The notes under the pieces were generated by a model. That model saw only the letters and a program-made list of their open reading frames with translations. It had not been told where the DNA came from and did not search any database. Below, piece by piece: positions 19,468-23,673 of a stretch of 23,673 nt of DNA; within the stretch, counting starts at the first letter, position 1, and every line of letters starts with the position of its first letter. This DNA is from Chara braunii. Lineage: Eukaryota; Streptophyta; Charophyceae; Charales; Characeae. The DNA lies in the NCBI GenBank assembly GCA_003427395.1, contig BFEA01000320.1, positions 1,496,786-1,520,458 on the forward strand. Reading direction: 5' to 3'. The position numbers and the translations under genes are program-made.

Positions 19468-19655
19468 GGGTGGGGTCATCTCGAACACGGAGGTCCTCGA
19501 AATATCTGAAACACATATTGCAGAAAGTCCCCAGGTTGACGACAAAACACAAGGATATGTTAAAGGCATCAAGGGTTGATGTCGAGATCGGGGAAAAGGA
19601 TCATGCCATTGCCATTGAGGAATGTCCCCAGAGAAAGGGACATATCCATGATCTC
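19468..19655 (+). CDS. Possible exon, basic Ser/Lys-rich segment
   Basis: Follows the acceptor at 19467 in phase with the 18255-18702 exon. It reads SSRTRRSSKYLKHILQKVP and then KHKDMLKASRVDVEIGEKD, ending at TGA 19656. A second intron would have to leave before that TGA for the frame to reach the protease domain, and I cannot choose the donor. No recognised domain. Confidence 0.3.
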
Positions 19656-19771
19656 TGAGTAGGGGTCATGCCATGTATGAGAAATACTTAGCAACACGTC
19701 GTGCAACGGGGGACAATGCTTAGAACTTCGTTTCTCACTACCCCACGTGTCCTTTGCTCGATGTTGTGCAG

Positions 19772-20330
19772 TGCGGGCCACAACATGTGGAACACGCGGG
19801 GAAAGATTCGCTGCAACGACTGCGCCTCGAAGCTTGAGGGTTTTGGACGACACTAAACGAGGCCCGATGTCACCTCACACTGTTTTCTCTATCCTGGTCG
19901 ATGGTCAATTGCGAATTGCAACAAAAGATCTCCTCACCCTCTTGCAGATCGATGACAGGGTGAATGATGAGGTGGTCAATTTCTATATGGCGCTATTGGG
20001 GTCGATCGTATATGCGTCACGTGATATCCCGTAAGGCCTTCAAGTCTTCAAATTTAATTCGTTATTCTTCAGTAAGCTGCAACTTCAAGGACACGGTGGG
20101 GTGGAAAGGTGGGCTAAAAACGTGCTTCAATACGATATTATCTTCGCTCTTGTCCACAAAGATAATAATCACTGGATCCTCTTTTCCTTCAACTTGAGAG
20201 ATAATGTTCTCGAAATTTTCGATACTTTTCCTCGCGTTATAGCTGATTCCATTTTCTACGTTAGTGTTTTCGAGTTAATTGTACAGTATTTGGAGCAGTG
20301 TCGTATTCCCGTTCACCGTTCATGGGGTCT
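19772..20330 (+). pseudogene. Ulp1/C48-like cysteine protease domain, first part
   Basis: Ulp1-type proteases cleave SUMO or related modifiers from their targets. The frame follows an acceptor-like CGATGTTGTGCAG ending at 19771. It contains LLTLLQIDDRVNDEVVNFYMALL (about 19933-20005), close to the family's LNDEVINFYM motif, then FKFNSLFFSKL (about 20050-20080) and VERWAKNVLQYD. The catalytic His-Trp pair is in NNHWILFSFNL (His codon 20170) and the catalytic Asp in LEIFDTF (codon 20221). The His-Asp spacing of 17 residues equals that of yeast Ulp1. A TAA at 20032 interrupts the frame between the first two motifs. Skipping it as an intron would give an implausibly short one or lose FNSLFF, so a nonsense mutation is more likely. 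The domain is completed at 21037-21238. Confidence 0.75.
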
Positions 20331-20634
20331 GTAAACGGAAACCGGTTATGGAGTTCACGGAGAGCAGAATCGGATTTTATTTTATTTTTTTTTGCTGGGA
20401 GGAGGTGTTTTTTTTTTTTACAGGAGGGTGGGGGTCATCGGAAGGTAACCCCTCATATTTTTTTCAAAAAATAAAATTCACGAATAATATCTTTTTTTAA
20501 TTAAAAACGAAAAACAAAAAATGCAAGCAGTCAAAATAAGCATTTTCGTTTGTTATCTTGTTAGTTATTTCAATTTTTTTTTATTTTGTAGGTTATTTCG
20601 TGGTGCAATAAAGCACCAACCTCAACGGGTCCGT

Positions 20635-20677
<43 letters not shown>

Positions 20678-21036
20678 ATTTTTTCTCTCCCCGCTTCTCT
20701 TCTCTGTCAGGGCTCTGTGGGCCTGCGCCAACCCCCACCCACCTCCCCCCCCCAAACATATTTTTTTCTTTTTTACATACACCCCATTCTGTTTTTTTTT
20801 TTTTTTTTTTTAAAGGCACGGGGTGTAGAAGGCCCCTGCACCACCCCCCTCCCGCCCCGATCCCGACCATCCCGGCCTCCACGTGGGCGGAAACCCCGTG
20901 AATGGCCACCGTTAACGGCCGTTTACAAAGTTCGGCCCCCGTGACTGGCCGATCACGTTCAAGTGACTGGTGTTGGTCACGTTCAAGGGACCGACACTGA
21001 TTTGGAGCGTCAAACATCAGATACGCGGTCGGGTAG
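20331..21036 (+). other. Intron or insertion within the C48 domain
   Basis: About 0.7 kb separates the Asp half from the Cys half of the protease. GTAAAC at 20331 and TCGGGTAG ending at 21036 are a phase-compatible donor and acceptor pair, although other pairs are possible. The stretch holds T-runs (near 20380, 20407, 20575 and 20790), a (GA)n tract, C-rich runs and no coding sequence I recognise. Confidence 0.5.
20638..20674 (+). repeat. (AG)n microsatellite
   Basis: An uninterrupted AG/GA run of 37 nt inside the proposed intron. Confidence 0.95.
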
Positions 21037-21238
21037 GAGTTGGAAGTCGGTAGCAGGAGATGTTATGGTGGTAGGAGTTCCAAGACAAGTGGATGGAGCA
21101 CCTTGTGGGTTGTTCGTGTTAATGCTTGCGACGCTCTTGCAACGTGGTGATCGACCACCTTTGAGGTTCTCTTGTAAAGATGTCCCGCTTGTTAGACGAC
21201 ATTTGACATCATGTATCTTAGAACACAGTTGTCTTTGA
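21037..21238 (+). pseudogene. Ulp1/C48-like protease domain, Gln/Cys part
   Basis: This frame carries the end of the domain: VPRQVDGAPCGLFVLMLA with the oxyanion-hole Gln (codon 21086) and the nucleophile Cys (codon 21104) six residues apart, as in Ulp1. LRFSCKDVPLVRRHLTSCIL follows, matching the family's F-x-DMP-x-x-R-x-x-M-x-x-x-I pattern, and the frame ends in TGA at 21236. With the upstream segment, all four catalytic positions are intact. Whether the gene is live depends on the TAA at 20032 and on splicing of 20331-21036. I label both parts pseudogene because of that stop. Confidence 0.75.
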
Positions 21239-21522
21239 TGGATTTGATTGACGTAAAAACTTTCTTTTGAAAATATTTCATTCATTAATGATTATATTTT
21301 GTAAATAATGACATTATTCAACAATTACTGTCGTTTTGACAACGACATTGCTTTATTTCATCGTTGTGAGTTCAACATAGGATTCGTAAAAACCCAACAA
21401 AAGAAAATGTTGGGTTTGAACAAAATTTACTTAGGATTCCGAGAGTACACGTTTTAAGCCTTCTTCAAGAGGAAGATTCTTTGCAAAGTAAAAAAAAAAC
21501 TAGGTAGCATGGGTTATCTCGC

Positions 21523-21561
21523 CGGATAATCTGGTCGGATTATCTGGTCGGATGATCGGGG
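21523..21561 (+). repeat. Three 13-nt repeats (CGGATAATCTGGT)
   Basis: CGGATAATCTGGT, CGGATTATCTGGT and CGGATGATCGGGG are head to tail. More CCGGAT strings follow at about 21580 and 21932-22012, several forming ATCCGGAT-like palindromes. Confidence 0.75.
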
Positions 21562-22025
21562 GGTAGGATCATCCTGAAATCCGGATGATAAAAAAAAAGG
21601 CCTAAAAAAAGTATTGAAAAAAAAAAAAAAGTGATATTGAGCATGCAAAATACAATAGAACTACGTTCCTATTTCATGAAAAACTTGATAGGGCCTCAAA
21701 GGGTTCAAAGGGGATAAGATAGGGAATAAAGGGGTTTAGAGGGGGGATGTTTAATTCATTCTATAATTTTTTATCTATATATTATTTTCTTGTTCTGTTT
21801 CATTTTTTATCTTCATATCTGTTGAGTAATCAAAGATGGCCGCAAGCCAAAAGTTGTTCATATCATGGATTTTTTCCAGATTTTTTTGAATTTTATTTTT
21901 TTGGTAAAAAAATATATATTTTGCGCAGGGCCGGATTTTTCATAACCGGAATTAATGCGAAAATTTCATCCGGATTGAAAATTCCGGATAAAATTGGTCT
22001 GTCGGATATCCGTATTTACCACTTA

Positions 22026-22028
<3 letters not shown>

Positions 22029-22084
<56 letters not shown>
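22029..22084. repeat. (AT)n microsatellite
   Basis: A perfect AT dinucleotide run of about 56 nt. Confidence 0.95.
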
Positions 22085-22087
<3 letters not shown>

Positions 22088-22848
22088 TTAGAACCACTGG
22101 AAGTGGCGAGGAAAAAAACAAAATTTTCGACAGTAAATCATTACTAGGCGGAGCATCCTATATTTATAAATACAAGTATCCATATTTTTTTATCTGAAAA
22201 AATTATGTGTATAGTCATATAAGTTGTGTATCAGGACGAACATGTTTCAGGGTTTGGTGAACGTGCGAATGTGTTATCTTGTTTGTTAATAGTACTTAAT
22301 ACGTTCGTCATAACATATTTTCCCATCTATAGACAAACTTCCTTTTTTGTAAATATATATTTTTTTTCTTTTGGTTTTTTATTTTTAACTTCCGTTTGAC
22401 TAAGAATTTGAAGATGTCTCTAATACAAAAGTTGTTTGAAAATGTGTTATTATTTTACATATATTTTTTGACAAAGATTTTACTGTTAACTTCAAAATTG
22501 CTTTATAGAGTCTATAAATGTTGAAAACGGTATATAGTCTCATATATGCCAGAATTCACCAAAATTGTTTTTTTAACGACTTTCGAGTATGTTTTATTGG
22601 AACTCTGCTTTTTTGCAAGTCCATTGAGAATGATTTATGGTCCTATAACAGGATCTTTGCAAGAAAAACATTTTCTCCTCTGCTTGAGGATCGCTCGACT
22701 GTTTGCTTGATTTTTTGCCTTGTCTCTCGGAAAGTGGTCGAAAATGTTTTTTTTTTAATATCATAAATAAAAGTTTGACTTCTACTTTTTCAGTCTATAC
22801 AAAATGTTGGGTTTTGTAGTTTTGTTGGGTTTTCACGAATCCTGTGTT

Positions 22849-23287
22849 GTTTGAGTTGTCTTCGACAGACTCATTGCATGTCTGGCGTCATGTATAAACT
22901 TTGTAATCTCTGTCACGTCCCAGTCGCCTCTCATGCGGTGGAACAAGTACGCATTGCGTTCCATGTTTCAAATTTCGTTTACCTCAACCAAAAGTGTACA
23001 TATGATTGGCAAATTGGTTTATGGATGTATGATAAATCTTGTGTGGTTCATTATGTAAAGATCACTAGCGTCATGTCTCTTGCATGTGCATATAATCTCA
23101 TGCCTTATGACCACCTGCATTACATGTAACCAACAACTTTGCGTTCGTACCCAAACCTTTTGTGTATGGTCATTTAAAGCGCGGATCTCGATCGTAAATA
23201 AGCAAAATTTGAAGTTATTGTGCAATATGACATGTGTTGTTGCACAAAACGAACCTGTATGTCAAAATTAACTGGTTGTTATAATAT
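22849..23287. other. AT-rich sequence without a recognised feature
   Basis: Open frames of 60-90 codons on both strands have no recognisable motif. I see no RNA gene here. Confidence 0.5.
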
Positions 23288-23673
23288 ACCTTGCTCATCA
23301 CAATTGTAAACAAGTATGAATCTCAACACACTTCCTCATATCGGGCGAGATGATAGGCGTGCCTTCATTACACTAAGTATTCTAAAGAAGTCTGGATCTC
23401 ATCAACATCCAAACAACCGTCTCGGGCAAGATGATGGGTATACTTGCACAACTTAGGGATAACCTAGTAAAGAAATGTATTATCCAACAAGGATTCAATC
23501 ATGACACCTTGCTCATCACATTTATAGACTTTAAGTTTAATAAGTATGGATCTCAACACACTTCCGCACAGGGTTGCCACACTAAGTCTTCTAAACAAGT
23601 CTGGATCTCATCAAACATCCAAACAACCGTCTAAGGCGAGAGGATGAACCTGTTTGTACAACTTAGGTATAAC
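23288..23673 (+). repeat. Direct repeat, about 218-bp period, two copies
   Basis: Copy 1 (23288-23463) and copy 2 (23506 to the window end) both begin ACCTTGCTCATCACA. They share ATCTCAACACACTTCC, GTCTGGATCTCATCAA, CATCCAAACAACCGTCT and a final ACAACTTAGG-TATAAC-like end. A 42-bp spacer separates them. The array may continue beyond the window. Confidence 0.85.

Larger units (their letters stand above)
21374..22848. mobile_element. Candidate non-autonomous element with 29-nt inverted ends
   Basis: AACATAGGATTCGTAAAAAC and the next nine bases (21374-21402) are the reverse complement of 22820-22848 with two mismatches in 29. The 1475-bp interior is AT-rich, has no gene and holds (AT)n and short CCGGAT-containing repeats. 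I see no clear target duplication (TTC before the left end, GTT after the right), so the exact ends and the superfamily are undecided. Confidence 0.5.

Noticed and set aside
20032-20072. A 42-nt intron (GTAAGG ... TTCTTCAG) to bypass the TAA at 20032
   Set aside because: It is very short for an intron, and removing it deletes the FNSLFF segment that resembles a conserved part of the Ulp1 fold.
1-23673. tRNA or rRNA genes
   Set aside because: I scanned for T-loop-like GGTTCRANNCC boxes and saw none with matching arms. No rRNA-like conserved stretch was recognised.

Overview
The window looks like plant-type nuclear DNA. It holds a long LTR retrotransposon of Ty3/gypsy type, low-density interrupted coding sequence, GT-AG style exon boundaries and AT-rich microsatellites. 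From memory the protein families resemble those I associate with charophyte algae such as Chara. That is an impression, not a search result. Every recognisable coding stretch lies on the + strand.

Layout: (1) 57-2378 is a decayed reading frame spread over all three forward frames with several nonsense codons. Two of its segments look distantly like the motif IV and motif I regions of amino-methyltransferases. (2) 2379 to about 15982 is one LTR retrotransposon of about 13.6 kb. It has two LTRs of about 2.44 kb, beginning TGTCA and (5' copy) ending TGACA. They differ at 16 of 333 positions in the part I counted. Both LTRs contain a minisatellite of about 30-nt period. (3) Between the 5' LTR and gag lie about 2 kb with five consecutive small + strand ORFs (4650-6861). 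They are packed with gaps or overlaps of a few to about 100 nt and belong to no family I recognise. A 5-unit tandem repeat (6898-7024) ends three bases before the gag start. (4) gag (7028-8935) is one frame with seven nonsense codons, the last inside the CCHC zinc knuckle. Protease, reverse transcriptase, RNase H and integrase follow in pol order, with frameshifts. A deletion has removed the catalytic YxDD-type motif of the reverse transcriptase. The order RT-RNase H-integrase identifies Ty3/gypsy, and the copy cannot be autonomous.

(5) 15983-17979 has no gene I can support. (6) 17980-21238 looks like a multi-exon gene or pseudogene whose 3' half is a Ulp1/C48 (SUMO-protease-like) domain. The catalytic His, Asp, Gln and Cys are all present with yeast-Ulp1-like spacing, but the domain is split by about 0.7 kb of low-complexity DNA and carries one in-frame TAA. 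(7) 21374-22848 is an AT-rich block bounded by 29-nt inverted repeats, possibly a non-autonomous DNA transposon. (8) 23288-23673 holds two copies of a degenerate direct repeat of about 218-bp period, running off the window.

The most novel item is the pre-gag ORF cluster. Its genes keep long open frames and its breaks are mainly nonsense codons like those in gag, as expected if they were once real accessory proteins of this retroelement.
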